Source: Burkholderia sp. (lineage in GTDB: Bacteria > Pseudomonadota > Gammaproteobacteria > Burkholderiales > Burkholderiaceae). From it: a stretch of DNA of 64,000 nt. How positions within the stretch are numbered: the stretch's first letter is position 1; every line of letters starts with the position of its first letter. The position numbers and the translations under genes are program-made. The DNA lies in the NCBI GenBank assembly GCA_031253835.1, contig JAIRVP010000080.1, positions 18,443 through 82,442 of the forward strand. The letters run 5' to 3'. The notes beneath the pieces are model-generated. The model saw nothing but the letters and a program-made list of their open reading frames with translations, had not been told where the DNA came from and made no database searches. Shown in pieces: positions 52,901 through 61,334 of the stretch.

Positions 52901-55149
52901 GCAACCTCGGGGCGAACGCCACGATCGCGCTGGCCGGCACGCAGATCGCCACGACCGGCACCGGCTCCGACGGCGTCACGTCGACCGCTGCGGGCGCACG
53001 CATCGCGACCGATGCGGCGACGGTCGTCCGCACCGCCGGCGCCAACGCACGCGGCCTGTTTGTGTCAGGCGCCGATTCGACGTTCGCGGCCAACGGCACG
53101 ACGGTCGCGACGGCCGGCGCCGGCGCGCATGCGGTCGTCATCGACGGCGGTGCGACGGCGCTGACGTCCGGCACGACAATCACCACGTCGGGCAGCGCGG
53201 CCGATGGCGTCGTCGCGCAGAACGGCGGGCGCATCGCCGATACGGGTTCGTCGATCGTCAGCGCGGCCGGCAACGGCGCAACCGCGGACAGCGGCGGCAT
53301 GCTCGCGTTGACCGGCACGACGCTCAAGGGCGCGACGGCCGGCGTGCTGACGTCGGACACGCTCGCGAACGGCGCGACGAGTTCGGTCCTGGTCGACGGC
53401 GGCAGCGTGACGTCCGTCGCCGGGCCGGCGTTCGCCGCGCGCGGCGGCACGGCCGACATCGCGGTGCGCAACGGCACGGTCGTGACGGCCGGCAACGGCA
53501 CGCTGCTGAACCTCGCGAACGGCAGCAACGTGACGTTCAACGCGTCGGCGGTGAACCTCGCGGGCGACATCGTCTCCGACGCCTCGAGCACCGGCAACGT
53601 GGTCCTCGCGAACGGCACGACGCTGACCGGCAAGATCGATCCGGTCGCGCTGAACATCGACGGCACGAGCACGTGGCGCATGACGGGCAGCTCGGTCCTG
53701 AGCAGCCTGAACAACGCGGGCCTCGTCGCGTTCGCCGCACCGGTCGGCTCGCCGACGCTCACGGGCAGCTACAAGACGCTGACGACCGGCAGCTATGTCG
53801 GCAACGGCGGCACGATCGCGCTCAACACGTATCTCGGCGCCGACGCGTCGCCGACCGACCGGCTGATCGTGAACGGCGGCGCCGCGAGCGGCACGACCGG
53901 CCTGAAGATCGCCAACACGGCCGGCTCCGGCGCGCAGACGACCGGCGACGGGATTCCCGTGGTCGTCACGGCCAACGGCGGCACGACCACCGCGTCGGCA
54001 TTCCACCTCGCGGGGCCCGTGCAGGCCGGCGCGTACGAATACCGGCTCTATCGCGGCGGCCAGAGCGACGCGAACGGCTGGTACCTGCGCTCGCAGCTCG
54101 ACCAGACCGACCCCGGCGACCCGATCCACCCGTCCGGCGACGGCGGCAACAACGGGAACGGTAACGGCGGCACGCTCGCGTATCGCCCGGGCGTCGCGGG
54201 ATATGCGCTCACGCCGCTGCTGAACGCCGACTACGGCTTCTCGACGCTCGGCAAGCTGCACGAGCGCGTCGGCGACCTCTACAACATCGAGAAGCAGCAG
54301 CCCGGCAACCGCGACGGCGTATGGGGGCGCATCGGCGGCCAGAGCCTCGATGCGAACGCGGGCCGCTTCGCGGCCGACGAGCGCACGTTCTTCGCGCAGT
54401 TCGGCAAGGACTGGACGCTCGACCAGGCGCCGAACGGCGCGGGCAGCACGCATGCGGGCGTGACGGCCAGCATCGGCGTGTCGAACGCGAGCTTCAGCGA
54501 CATGGCGCGCGCCGACGCGCCGAACCTGTCGACGTCGACGGGCTCGGTCGAGATGCATGCGCAGAGCGTCGGCGGCTACTGGACGCGCTACCTGCCGGAC
54601 GGCACCTACTTCGACAGCGTCGGGCAGGTCACGCACTACGGCAACCGCTATCGCGACAGCTACGGCAACGAGGCGTCGCAGAACGGCTTCGGTATCGCGC
54701 TGTCGCAGGAAGTCGGCAAGCCGTTCGCGATCGGCAGCATGCCTATCGCGATCGAACCGCAGGCGCAGCTGATGTACCAGTATCTGAAGCTGAACGGGTT
54801 CAACGACAACGTGTCGGCCGTCTCGGGCACGTCGACGAACGCACTGCGCGGCCGCGTCGGCGTGCGCATCTTCCGGCCGAACCTCCGGTCGGATGCGGGC
54901 GGCGGCGCCGCGACGCCGTACTTCACGGCCGACGTGCTGCACGACTTCCTGTCGCCGGGCCAGACCGTCGTCGGCGGCACGCCGTTCGCGACGCATCTCG
55001 GCCGCACCTGGTACGAACTCGGCGTCGGCGTGACCGCGGGCTTCGGCAAGTCGGGCGAGCTGTACGCGAACGCGAAGATCGCGCGCAACATCGGCGGCGA
55101 TTACCGGCGCGGCATCGTCGGGCAGGTCGGCTACCGGTACAGCTGGTAA
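49930..55149 (+). CDS. Large type Va autotransporter with ESPR signal
   Basis: This is a surface or secreted autotransporter of 1739 residues. The GTG at 49930 is preferred over the ATG at 49897: it has GAGGGG at good spacing and gives the extended signal peptide (ESPR) NHSFRSIWSEAAGCWVAVAE followed by a second hydrophobic stretch ending GAAHA. The passenger is ~1300 residues of Gly/Asn/Thr/Ala-rich imperfect repeats (NAGTINVG, NTGTITLNG) suited to a beta-helix. A Gly/Asn linker near residue 1405 leads to a ~320-residue barrel (LGKLHERVGDLYN; GVWGRIGGQSLDAN) ending YRYSW. It is probably an adhesin; the ligand is unknown. Confidence 0.92.
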   Translation: MNHSFRSIWSEAAGCWVAVAETARARGKRSGSESGASRRAAALGALLAVLSAGAAHASTCGNGAAVANGGTCAPGSFSPTVNDNLAGATTVSGGDTVGVSGAWTGAGGDPGYALTPIGSTTIVSGNPNQPLLSLGGKTHSVSTPDSITGTRTSVATYDSSAFTASTAGATEVPVYHDVNGDQYVNTRIGTVAATGGTLNVSIGNGANAPDAAGNAISMAAKQTDLTFADGTGAAPSTVNWNSRNQIQFTTGDYLADGGAVGNRQLDVPAYAGTFTAFDGSTWKVTDAASLAAYNDFLVRSVQSGALGSQAAYDSAFGQAVTFSQESFQYRNTVSAGDKNTLPIDHLSAMHGTGANATLHIGKDGQIDFRGTNTIDSSSAVLAENGAHFVNDGRLSGDFTLVRLLSGASGVNNGTISSGYASGDNFDTGGSAPPANFGYNAYTEGNGVYANGPGTSFVNNGVMNVGAWTLDGNQPDLQNYAVAVTGGATASNAGTINVGVNATTLDSQVIGGLVAGGNFTNEAGGTIYLGRSAQYAPGGTTTDVALAAHAYGILLGASGTASNLGTIVIGSQTQNGAALASIGSTSGTLTNAGSIVVNGAAPGTPLANVGMLAADTAATVTNTGTITLNGVNGIGIMVVGTGTHATAATSTGTINVAGGLDPASGTRNYGVWAEGPRATATLDGALNLTGTGAIGVHARSGATINVDANAVPAFMSGTNQIGFYAYGAGSKINVAAQHLSVDTDDSTLFRVAGGAAYTGTSTSGALTTDVNGQRAHGVLATDAGTTLSTGNATYNVNGANGIAIAVEGGANGTIDAGATINLNAAGAIAGVVDGQAHDLAGANAGAPVATTLTNHAAVTSSTAGVTGFVAQNLGTLENRDTVLLTGAGSTGVVVGTQGTVNNASTIRVSDGTGALVQGASATLANAGSIEADDGVAGVHLTGAGASVALSGAGTVIANGSADGVLIDSTVTGGGIAAGATSIAAGGSGSGIRNLGANATIALAGTQIATTGTGSDGVTSTAAGARIATDAATVVRTAGANARGLFVSGADSTFAANGTTVATAGAGAHAVVIDGGATALTSGTTITTSGSAADGVVAQNGGRIADTGSSIVSAAGNGATADSGGMLALTGTTLKGATAGVLTSDTLANGATSSVLVDGGSVTSVAGPAFAARGGTADIAVRNGTVVTAGNGTLLNLANGSNVTFNASAVNLAGDIVSDASSTGNVVLANGTTLTGKIDPVALNIDGTSTWRMTGSSVLSSLNNAGLVAFAAPVGSPTLTGSYKTLTTGSYVGNGGTIALNTYLGADASPTDRLIVNGGAASGTTGLKIANTAGSGAQTTGDGIPVVVTANGGTTTASAFHLAGPVQAGAYEYRLYRGGQSDANGWYLRSQLDQTDPGDPIHPSGDGGNNGNGNGGTLAYRPGVAGYALTPLLNADYGFSTLGKLHERVGDLYNIEKQQPGNRDGVWGRIGGQSLDANAGRFAADERTFFAQFGKDWTLDQAPNGAGSTHAGVTASIGVSNASFSDMARADAPNLSTSTGSVEMHAQSVGGYWTRYLPDGTYFDSVGQVTHYGNRYRDSYGNEASQNGFGIALSQEVGKPFAIGSMPIAIEPQAQLMYQYLKLNGFNDNVSAVSGTSTNALRGRVGVRIFRPNLRSDAGGGAATPYFTADVLHDFLSPGQTVVGGTPFATHLGRTWYELGVGVTAGFGKSGELYANAKIARNIGGDYRRGIVGQVGYRYSW

Positions 55150-55180
55150 CGCGCCGATAACGCACGTCGCACGCGGACGA

Positions 55181-55214
55181 AAAAAAACCGCCCGGCTCGA
55201 TGCCGGGCGGTTTT
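55181..55214. terminator. Bidirectional terminator, autotransporter/glt operon
   Basis: CCGCCCGGC (55188-55196) pairs with GCCGGGCGG (55202-55210) over TCGAT, with A7 on the left and T4 on the right. It closes both convergent transcripts. Confidence 0.9.
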
Positions 55215-55244
55215 CGCATGGACGCGCGTGAAACGCGCGAACGT

Positions 55245-55970
55245 TCAGTGCAGGATCTTCGCGAGGAAGTCCTTCGCGCGTTCCGATTTCGGATTCGAGA
55301 AGAAATCGTCCTTGCGGTCGTCCTCGACGATCGCGCCCTTGTCCATGAAGATCACGCGATGCGCGACCTTCTTCGCGAAGCCCATCTCGTGCGTGACGAC
55401 CATCATCGTCATCCCTTCCTGCGCGAGTTCGACCATCACGTCGAGCACTTCGTTGATCATCTCGGGATCGAGCGCGGAGGTCGGCTCGTCGAACAGCATC
55501 GCGATCGGATCCATCGACCGCGCGCGCGCGATTGCGACCCGCTGCTGCTGGCCGCCCGACAACTGGCCCGGATACTTGTGCGCATGCGCCTTCAGGCCGA
55601 CGCGATCGAGCAGCTTCATGCCCTTCTCGTTCGCCTCGTCCTTGCCGCGGCCGAGCACCTTGACCTGCGCGAGCGTCAGGTTCTCGGTGATCGACAGGTG
55701 CGGGAACAGCTCGAAATGCTGGAACACCATCCCGACCTTCGAGCGCAGCTTCGACAGGTTCGTCTTCTTGTCGCCGACCGACTGGCCGTTCACGAGGATC
55801 TCGCCCTGCTGGAACGGCTCGAGGCCGTTGACGGTCTTGATCAGCGTCGACTTGCCCGAGCCCGACGGGCCGCACACGACGACCACTTCGCCTTTCTTGA
55901 CCTCGGTCGTGCAGTCGGTGAGGACCTGAAACTGGCCGTACCACTTCGAAACGTTCTTGATGGAAATCAT
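55245..55970 (-). CDS. gltL: Glutamate/aspartate ABC transporter ATPase
   Basis: This is the cytoplasmic ATPase of the polar amino acid importer, 241 residues. It has Walker A GPSGSGKST (about residues 34-42), the Q-loop MVFQHFELFPHLS, signature LSGGQQQR, Walker B AMLFDEPTSALDPE and the H-loop VVTHEMGFA. The ATG at 55970 overlaps the gltK stop by 4 bp. It is last in gltI-gltJ-gltK-gltL. Confidence 0.96.
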   Translation of the reverse strand: MISIKNVSKWYGQFQVLTDCTTEVKKGEVVVVCGPSGSGKSTLIKTVNGLEPFQQGEILVNGQSVGDKKTNLSKLRSKVGMVFQHFELFPHLSITENLTLAQVKVLGRGKDEANEKGMKLLDRVGLKAHAHKYPGQLSGGQQQRVAIARARSMDPIAMLFDEPTSALDPEMINEVLDVMVELAQEGMTMMVVTHEMGFAKKVAHRVIFMDKGAIVEDDRKDDFFSNPKSERAKDFLAKILH

Positions 55971-56647
55971 CTTGTGACCTTTTTCTGGAGACCCTTGACG
56001 AGAGCAGACGCCAACGAGCAAATCACGAAATAGCATGCGCCGGCGAACAGGACCATCTCGACGGTCGTGCCGTCGCGATCGCCGATGTTGGCCGCCGTGC
56101 GGAAGAAGTCCGCGAGACTGATCACGTACACGAGCGACGTGTCCTGGAACAGGACGATCGCCTGCGTGAGCAGCAGCGGCACCATCGCGCGGAACGCCTG
56201 CGGCAGGATCACGAGGCGCATCGCCTGCGCGTAGTTCATGCCGAGCGCGAACGCGGCGTTCACCTGCCCGCGCGGCACCGCCTGGATGCCGGCACGGATG
56301 ATCTCGGAATAATACGCGGCTTCGAACAGCGAGAACGCGACCATCGCCGACGCGAGGCGGATGTCGATCGTCGGCGACAGCCCGAGCACGCCCTGCAGCA
56401 ACTGCGGCACGATCAGGAAGAACCACAGCAGCACCATCACGAGCGGAATCGAGCGGAACACCGTCACGTAGCCCTGCGCGAACCACGCGAGCGGCTTGAC
56501 GCCCGACAGCCGCATCAGCGCCAGCAGCGTGCCCCAGACGATCCCGACCACGATCGCGATCAGCGTGATCTGGAACGTAACGACCGCCCCCGTCCACAGC
56601 GTCGGCAGCGCGCCGGGAATACTACTCCAGTCGAACTGATGCATCAC
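55967..56647 (-). CDS. gltK: Glutamate/aspartate ABC transporter permease GltK
   Basis: This is an inner-membrane permease of 226 residues of the His/Glu/Gln family. It has about five helices and the ATPase-contact loop EIIRAGIQAVPRGQVNAAFA followed by LGMNYAQAMRLVILPQAFR. It overlaps gltJ (upstream) and gltL (downstream) by 4 bp each, so the three are coupled. Confidence 0.95.
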   Translation of the reverse strand: MMHQFDWSSIPGALPTLWTGAVVTFQITLIAIVVGIVWGTLLALMRLSGVKPLAWFAQGYVTVFRSIPLVMVLLWFFLIVPQLLQGVLGLSPTIDIRLASAMVAFSLFEAAYYSEIIRAGIQAVPRGQVNAAFALGMNYAQAMRLVILPQAFRAMVPLLLTQAIVLFQDTSLVYVISLADFFRTAANIGDRDGTTVEMVLFAGACYFVICSLASALVKGLQKKVTR

Positions 56648-57390
56648 TTGCCTCCGATATAGCCGGGCAGCCGCGTGCGGCCTTCGATCCAGCGCATGAA
56701 CGACATCACGACGAGGTTGATGATCACGTACGCGAGCGTGACCGCGATGAACGACTCATAGGTCTGCGCGGTGTAGTCGACGAGCTGGCGCGCCTGCGCG
56801 GACAGGTCGAGCAGGCCGATCGTCGACGCGACGGCGGAGTTCTTGAAGATGTTCAGGAATTCCGACGTGAGCGGCGGCACGATGATCCGGTACGCAACGG
56901 GCAGCAGCACGTAGCGATACGTCTGCCATTGCGTGAAGCCCATCGCGAGGCCGGCCGCGCGCTGGCCCTTCGGCAGCGCGTTGATCCCCGAGCGCACCTG
57001 TTCGCACACGCGCGCGCCGGTGAACAGGCCGAGACAGATGATCGACGCGGTGAAGAACTGCGTGGTCGGCGGCAACTGCTTGATCCAGGTGCCGATCGAT
57101 GCGGGCAGCAGTTCGGGTATCACGAGATACCAGACGAAGAACTGCACGATCAGCGGAATGTTCCGGAAGATCGACACGTACAGGGTGCCGAGCGCGGACA
57201 GCCATTTGTTCGGCACCGTCCGCAGCACGCCGAACAGCGATCCGACGATCAGCGCGATGACCCAGGCGACGAGCGACACTTCGATCGTCACCCAGAAGCC
57301 GGACATCAGCCATCCGAAATAAGTCGTCGGCTCGCCGGTCGACACGGGGCTCAGGAAGATGCCCCAGTTCCAGTGGTAAGACATGGGCAA
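56644..57390 (-). CDS. gltJ: Glutamate/aspartate ABC transporter permease GltJ
   Basis: This is the second permease, 248 residues, forming the pore with GltK. The opening MSYHWNWGIFLSPVSTGEPT is typical, and the coupling loop is CEQVRSGINALPKGQRAAGL with AMGFTQWQTYRYVLLP. It follows gltI after 78 bp that contain a terminator-like hairpin. Confidence 0.95.
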   Translation of the reverse strand: MPMSYHWNWGIFLSPVSTGEPTTYFGWLMSGFWVTIEVSLVAWVIALIVGSLFGVLRTVPNKWLSALGTLYVSIFRNIPLIVQFFVWYLVIPELLPASIGTWIKQLPPTTQFFTASIICLGLFTGARVCEQVRSGINALPKGQRAAGLAMGFTQWQTYRYVLLPVAYRIIVPPLTSEFLNIFKNSAVASTIGLLDLSAQARQLVDYTAQTYESFIAVTLAYVIINLVVMSFMRWIEGRTRLPGYIGGK

Positions 57391-57399
57391 GACTCCAGC

Positions 57400-57435
57400 A
57401 AAAAGAGACGGAAGAAGCGTGGCCTCTTCCGTCTC
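57400..57435 (-). terminator. Attenuator-like hairpin between gltI and gltJ
   Basis: GAGACGGAAGA (57405-57415) and TCTTCCGTCTC (57425-57435) form a perfect 11-bp stem with a 9-nt loop. On the minus strand five Ts follow at once. As an intrinsic terminator inside the operon it would let most transcripts end after gltI, giving more binding protein than membrane components. Confidence 0.8.
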
Positions 57436-57468
57436 ATTAGCGTCATTTCTGCATCAACGGCCGTGTGG

Positions 57469-58362
57469 TCAGTCGAGCGCCTTGTCGTTCGGGTTCGCGT
57501 ACAGCTTCTTCATCGAATCGGACAGCGGGAAGTTCAGGTTCAGCCCCTTCGGCGGGATCGGATTCTCGAACCACTTCGCGTAGATCTTCGCGGCTTCGCC
57601 CGACTTCTCGACTTGCGAGATCGCGTCGTCGACGACCTTCTTGAAGTCGGCATCGCCCTTGCGCATCATGCAGCCGTAGGCTTCTTCCGATTGCGGCGTG
57701 CCGACGATCACCCACTCGCCCGGTTGCTTCGCCTTCGCGCGCTCGCCCGCGAGCAGCGCGTCATCCATCATGAACGCGACCGCGCGGCCCGATTCCAGCG
57801 TGTTGAACGAATCGCCGTGATCCTTCGCGCTGATGATGTTCATGCCGAGCTGCTTCTCGTTGTTCATCTTGCGCAGCAGGCGCTCCGACGTCGTGCCGGC
57901 GGTGGTCACGACCGTCTTGCCCTTCAGGTCGGCGAAATCCTTGACGCCCGAATCCTTCTTCGTCATCAGGCGCGTGCCGATCACGAAGATCGTGTCGGAG
58001 AACGCAGCCTGCTGCTGGCGCTCGGCGTTGTTGGTCGTCGAGCCGCACTCGATGTCGACCGTGCCGTTCTGCACCAGCGGAATGCGGTTCTGCGACGTGA
58101 CGGGGATGTTCTTCACCTGCAGGTTCGGCAGGCTCAGCTTCTTCTTCACCGCGTCGACCACCTTCAGCTGGAATTCGCGCGAATAGCCGACCACCTGCTG
58201 GTTCTGGTCGTAGTAGGAGAACGGAATCGACGATTCGCGGTGGCCCAGCGCGATCACGCCCGTGTCCTTGATCTTCTTCAGCGTGCCCGTCTCCTGAGCA
58301 TGCGCGCCGCTTGCGAACGCGCAGAGCGCCGCGACCATCAGGACTGCCTTGTGGTATTTCAT
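57469..58362 (-). CDS. gltI: Glutamate/aspartate-binding periplasmic protein
   Basis: This is the solute-binding protein of the importer, 297 residues, with a signal peptide ending GAHA near residue 22. The fold starts TLKKIKDTGVIALGHRESSI, with CGSTTNNAERQQQAAFSD and the hinge GKTVVTTAGTTSERLLR typical of GltI. Two ATGs are in frame: 58371 touches the AAGGAG directly, while 58362 has it nine bases upstream, so 58362 is chosen. Confidence 0.96.
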   Translation of the reverse strand: MKYHKAVLMVAALCAFASGAHAQETGTLKKIKDTGVIALGHRESSIPFSYYDQNQQVVGYSREFQLKVVDAVKKKLSLPNLQVKNIPVTSQNRIPLVQNGTVDIECGSTTNNAERQQQAAFSDTIFVIGTRLMTKKDSGVKDFADLKGKTVVTTAGTTSERLLRKMNNEKQLGMNIISAKDHGDSFNTLESGRAVAFMMDDALLAGERAKAKQPGEWVIVGTPQSEEAYGCMMRKGDADFKKVVDDAISQVEKSGEAAKIYAKWFENPIPPKGLNLNFPLSDSMKKLYANPNDKALD

Positions 58363-58494
58363 TTTGGTCATCTCCTTGGCTAAAACCCGCGCCAGTGTAT
58401 CAAAGTAATATTTTTGAAAGTACTGGTTGTTTACCGCACTACGAATCGCCCTGCATGAAGCCTTCCTCCCGGCTTCGGGCGCCCCGAATGCGCG

Positions 58495-58526
58495 CGCGGG
58501 CGATGCCGGATCCGGCACCGCCCGCG
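58495..58526 (-). terminator. Large palindrome after gdhA
   Basis: The 16-bp arms CGCGGGCGATGCCGGA (58495-58510) and TCCGGCACCGCCCGCG (58511-58526) differ at one pair, which would be a G-U wobble only in minus-strand RNA. That orientation fits a 3' end for gdhA. There is no T-tract, so it may act through Rho or as a stabilising hairpin. Confidence 0.5.
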
Positions 58527-58581
58527 AGGGTTCATTTCCGCAATCGGGTGGATTGCGTCATGAATTGATCATAGTCAACGA

Positions 58582-59868
58582 TCAGGGGTAGAGGCCACGC
58601 ATTTCGCGCGCCATCAGGATGCGCTTGCACGCGACGATGAACGCCGCCGTACGCACCGTCACCTTGTGCTCTTCCGCGACCGCCCACACGCCGGCGAACG
58701 CTTCGCGCATCACGCGCTCGAGACGGTGGTTGATTTCGTCTTCCGTCCAGAAGAAGCTCGAGAAATCCTGCACCCACTCGAAGTACGACACGGTCACGCC
58801 ACCTGCGTTCGCGATCACGTCGGGGATCACGAGCACGCCGTTCGCGCTCAGGATGTCGTCCGCTGCCGTCGTCGTCGGGCCGTTCGCGCCTTCGACGATG
58901 ATCTTCGTGCGGATCTTCGCTGCGTTCTTCTCGGTGATCTGGTTTTCCAGTGCCGCCGGGATCAGGATGTCGGTCTCGACCATCCAGAACTCGTCGTTCG
59001 GCATCGGCTCGGCGCCTTCGAAGCCCGCGACGCCGCCCGTGCGTGCGACGTGGTCGAGCAGCTTGTTCGAATCGAGGCCGGCCGGCTGGTAGATCGTGCC
59101 CGTGTGATCCTGCACCGCGATCACCTTCGCACCGGCCTCCTGGAACAGCTTCGCCGCGATGCCGCCGACGTTGCCGAAGCCCTGCACCGCGATGCGCGCG
59201 CCTTCGATTTCCAGGCCCCGCTTCTTCGCCGCTTCGGAGCCGACGACGAACACGCCGCGGCCCGTTGCTTCCTTGCGGCCGAGCGAACCGCCGAGCGCGA
59301 TCGGCTTGCCGGTCACGACGCCGGTCGACGTCTGGCCCTGGTTCATCGAGTACGTGTCCATCATCCACGCCATCACCTGTTCGTTGGTGTTGACGTCCGG
59401 TGCCGGAATGTCGGTGTTCGGGCCAATGATGATGCCGATTTCGCTGGTGTAGCGGCGCGTCACGCGCTCGAGCTCGCCACGCGACAGCTTGCGCGGGTCG
59501 ACGCGGATGCCGCCCTTCGCACCGCCGTACGGCACGTTCACTGCCGCGTTCTTCACGGACATCCAGGCGGACAGCGCCATCACTTCCGACAGCGTCACGT
59601 CCTGGTGGTAGCGCACGCCGCCCTTGCCCGGGCCGCGCGACACGTTGTGCTGCACGCGATAGCCCTCGAAGTGCGCGACGGTACCGTTGTCGAGCTCGAT
59701 GGGGCAGTCGACGATCAGGATGCGCTTCGGACGCTTCAGCGTTTCGAGCCAGCGCGACAGCGAACCGAGGTACGGCGCGACGCGATCGACCTGCTGAAGG
59801 TAGTTGCCCCACGGGCCGAGATCGTCGGCGTGCAGGTAGGACGGGATGGACTGCAATTGCGAAGACAT
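58582..59868 (-). CDS. gdhA: Glutamate dehydrogenase
   Basis: This is a Glu/Leu/Phe/Val dehydrogenase family enzyme interconverting glutamate with 2-oxoglutarate and ammonia. The 428-residue protein has the catalytic Lys in PYGGAKGGIRVDP, GPNTDIPAPDVNTNEQVMAW, and the Rossmann motif VQGFGNVGGIAAKLF. The ATG at 59868 has GGAG five bases upstream. Cofactor preference is not assigned. It lies upstream of the glt operon on the same strand, linking glutamate import with catabolism or synthesis. Confidence 0.95.
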   Translation of the reverse strand: MSSQLQSIPSYLHADDLGPWGNYLQQVDRVAPYLGSLSRWLETLKRPKRILIVDCPIELDNGTVAHFEGYRVQHNVSRGPGKGGVRYHQDVTLSEVMALSAWMSVKNAAVNVPYGGAKGGIRVDPRKLSRGELERVTRRYTSEIGIIIGPNTDIPAPDVNTNEQVMAWMMDTYSMNQGQTSTGVVTGKPIALGGSLGRKEATGRGVFVVGSEAAKKRGLEIEGARIAVQGFGNVGGIAAKLFQEAGAKVIAVQDHTGTIYQPAGLDSNKLLDHVARTGGVAGFEGAEPMPNDEFWMVETDILIPAALENQITEKNAAKIRTKIIVEGANGPTTTAADDILSANGVLVIPDVIANAGGVTVSYFEWVQDFSSFFWTEDEINHRLERVMREAFAGVWAVAEEHKVTVRTAAFIVACKRILMAREMRGLYP

Positions 59869-60130
59869 GGATGCTCCAACGTTCAACGGATTGCGCACAT
59901 TGTCGAAAAACCCGTTTTTTTTATCCAATGCCGTTTGCTTATTCGATTATGCGTTTCTTGCATGATCGCGATTTTTCGCAAATCTGCGGTCGATTTGCGC
60001 AAGAACGCCCGCGATCGGCCGTGCATCGCGTCGGCGAAAAATCGAATGGCATGTGCGCGAGCCGGCTGCCGGACAGCCGTCCGACAGGCGCTGCAAGCCC
60101 GTCGTCAGGCGGCCGCGCACGACCGGCTGC

Positions 60131-60155
60131 AGAAAATTAACCGCCGGCGGTTAAT
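60131..60155 (-). terminator. Terminator of the LysR gene near gdhA
   Basis: ATTAACCGCCGGCGGTTAAT (60136-60155) is a perfect 20-bp palindrome that includes the LysR stop codon. On the minus strand it runs into TTTTC. Confidence 0.65.
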
Positions 60156-61104
60156 CCGTGGTGTCGCGCAACTCGTCGCGCACGACGTCCCACAGTGCGC
60201 GCACGAGCTTCTGGCGCGGATCGTCGCCCTGCAGCGCGAGCTTGTCGCAATACAGCCGGATCTCCATCGTCAGCGTGAACGGATGCGCGCCGCCGCGCAC
60301 CGAGCGGTCGAGCCGGATCAGGCGGCCGCCCGCGACCGCGTCCTCGACCGCGCTGTGCGGCAGGAACGCGACGCCGTGGCCCGCGAGCGCCATCGCCTTC
60401 AGCCCTTCGGCCATGTCGGTTTCGTAGACGCGATCGAGGAACAGCCGCGTCGGCGCGTTCGCGACGATGACTTCGGTCATCCGGCCGAGATACGCGTTCG
60501 GCGTATACGACAGGTACGGCACGCGCGCGTCGGCCGCGCCCGGCAGCGTGTAGCGCGGCCGGCCCGCGCGGCCGGGCGCCGAGAACGGGCTGATCGGCTC
60601 GCTGCCGAGGATCAGCATGTCGTAGCGCGCCGGGTCGAGCGCGACCGGATGGCTCGGGTGGTGGTAGCCCATCACGAGATCGCAGCCGCCCTCGACGAGC
60701 GACAGCACCGCGTCGTGCACGTTCAGCGCGCGCAGCCGCGTGTGGACCTGGCCCATCTTCGCCTCGATCCGCTGCAGCCAGCGCGGGAAATACGTGAGCG
60801 ACAGCGTGTGCGGCACCGCGAACTCGATCGTCGGCACCGGCGCGCCGACGTGGCCGCGCAGCAGCGTGCGGGCCTCGTGCGCCTGCGACAGCATCGTCAG
60901 CGCCTGCTCGTAGAAGATCTGGCCGGCCTGCGTGAGCCGCGTCGGATAGACCGAACGATCGATCAGTTCGGTCGCGAGCCATGCCTCCAGCGCCTGGATC
61001 CGCCGCGAGAATGCCGGCTGCGACACGTGCCGCAGTTCGGCGGACCGGCTAAAGCTGCGCGTTTCCGCGAGCGAGACGAAGTCTTCGAGCCATTTCAGTT
61101 CCAT
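60151..61104 (-). CDS. LysR-type regulator between gdhA and purB
   Basis: This is a 317-residue LysR regulator: winged helix FVSLAETRSFSRSAELRHVS then QPAFSRRIQALEAWLATELI (about residues 9-50), with an effector domain from about 90 (TIEFAVPHTLSLTYFPRWLQ). The frame is open to 61230; the ATG at 61104 begins the family homology. TAGAAT at 61150-61145 may be its -10. It could control gdhA (downstream, same strand) or an unlinked target. Confidence 0.9.
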   Translation of the reverse strand: MELKWLEDFVSLAETRSFSRSAELRHVSQPAFSRRIQALEAWLATELIDRSVYPTRLTQAGQIFYEQALTMLSQAHEARTLLRGHVGAPVPTIEFAVPHTLSLTYFPRWLQRIEAKMGQVHTRLRALNVHDAVLSLVEGGCDLVMGYHHPSHPVALDPARYDMLILGSEPISPFSAPGRAGRPRYTLPGAADARVPYLSYTPNAYLGRMTEVIVANAPTRLFLDRVYETDMAEGLKAMALAGHGVAFLPHSAVEDAVAGGRLIRLDRSVRGGAHPFTLTMEIRLYCDKLALQGDDPRQKLVRALWDVVRDELRDTTD

Positions 61105-61334
61105 GCAGGCGGGCGCGGCGGGCGGCGGTCGGGAAGAAGCCTGCATTCTACCGGCGGGCGGGCCCGGCCGGCGGCCGCGCGCACGGCCCGGCAAGGCCGC
61201 CGCGAACCCGCGCCGGCGCGGCGTCGGCACGCGGCGGCGACGGCCGCCCGCCCGTCCCCAGGATCGTCGCGCGCCGATGGTAAAATGCTGGATTCTCCTC
61301 CCCCGCTCGACCCGGCCCCAAGGCCCGCCCGATC

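Noticed and set aside
50100..53700. Repeated short DNA motifs that might suggest CRISPR or tandem repeats
   Set aside because: They are imperfect codon-level repeats of the beta-helix passenger, without constant spacer length or identical repeat units.
49939..55944. Very long minus-strand frames (934 and 959 codons) opposite the autotransporter and gltL
   Set aside because: They have shadow-type composition and no motif; the plus-strand autotransporter has signal peptide, repeats and barrel in order.
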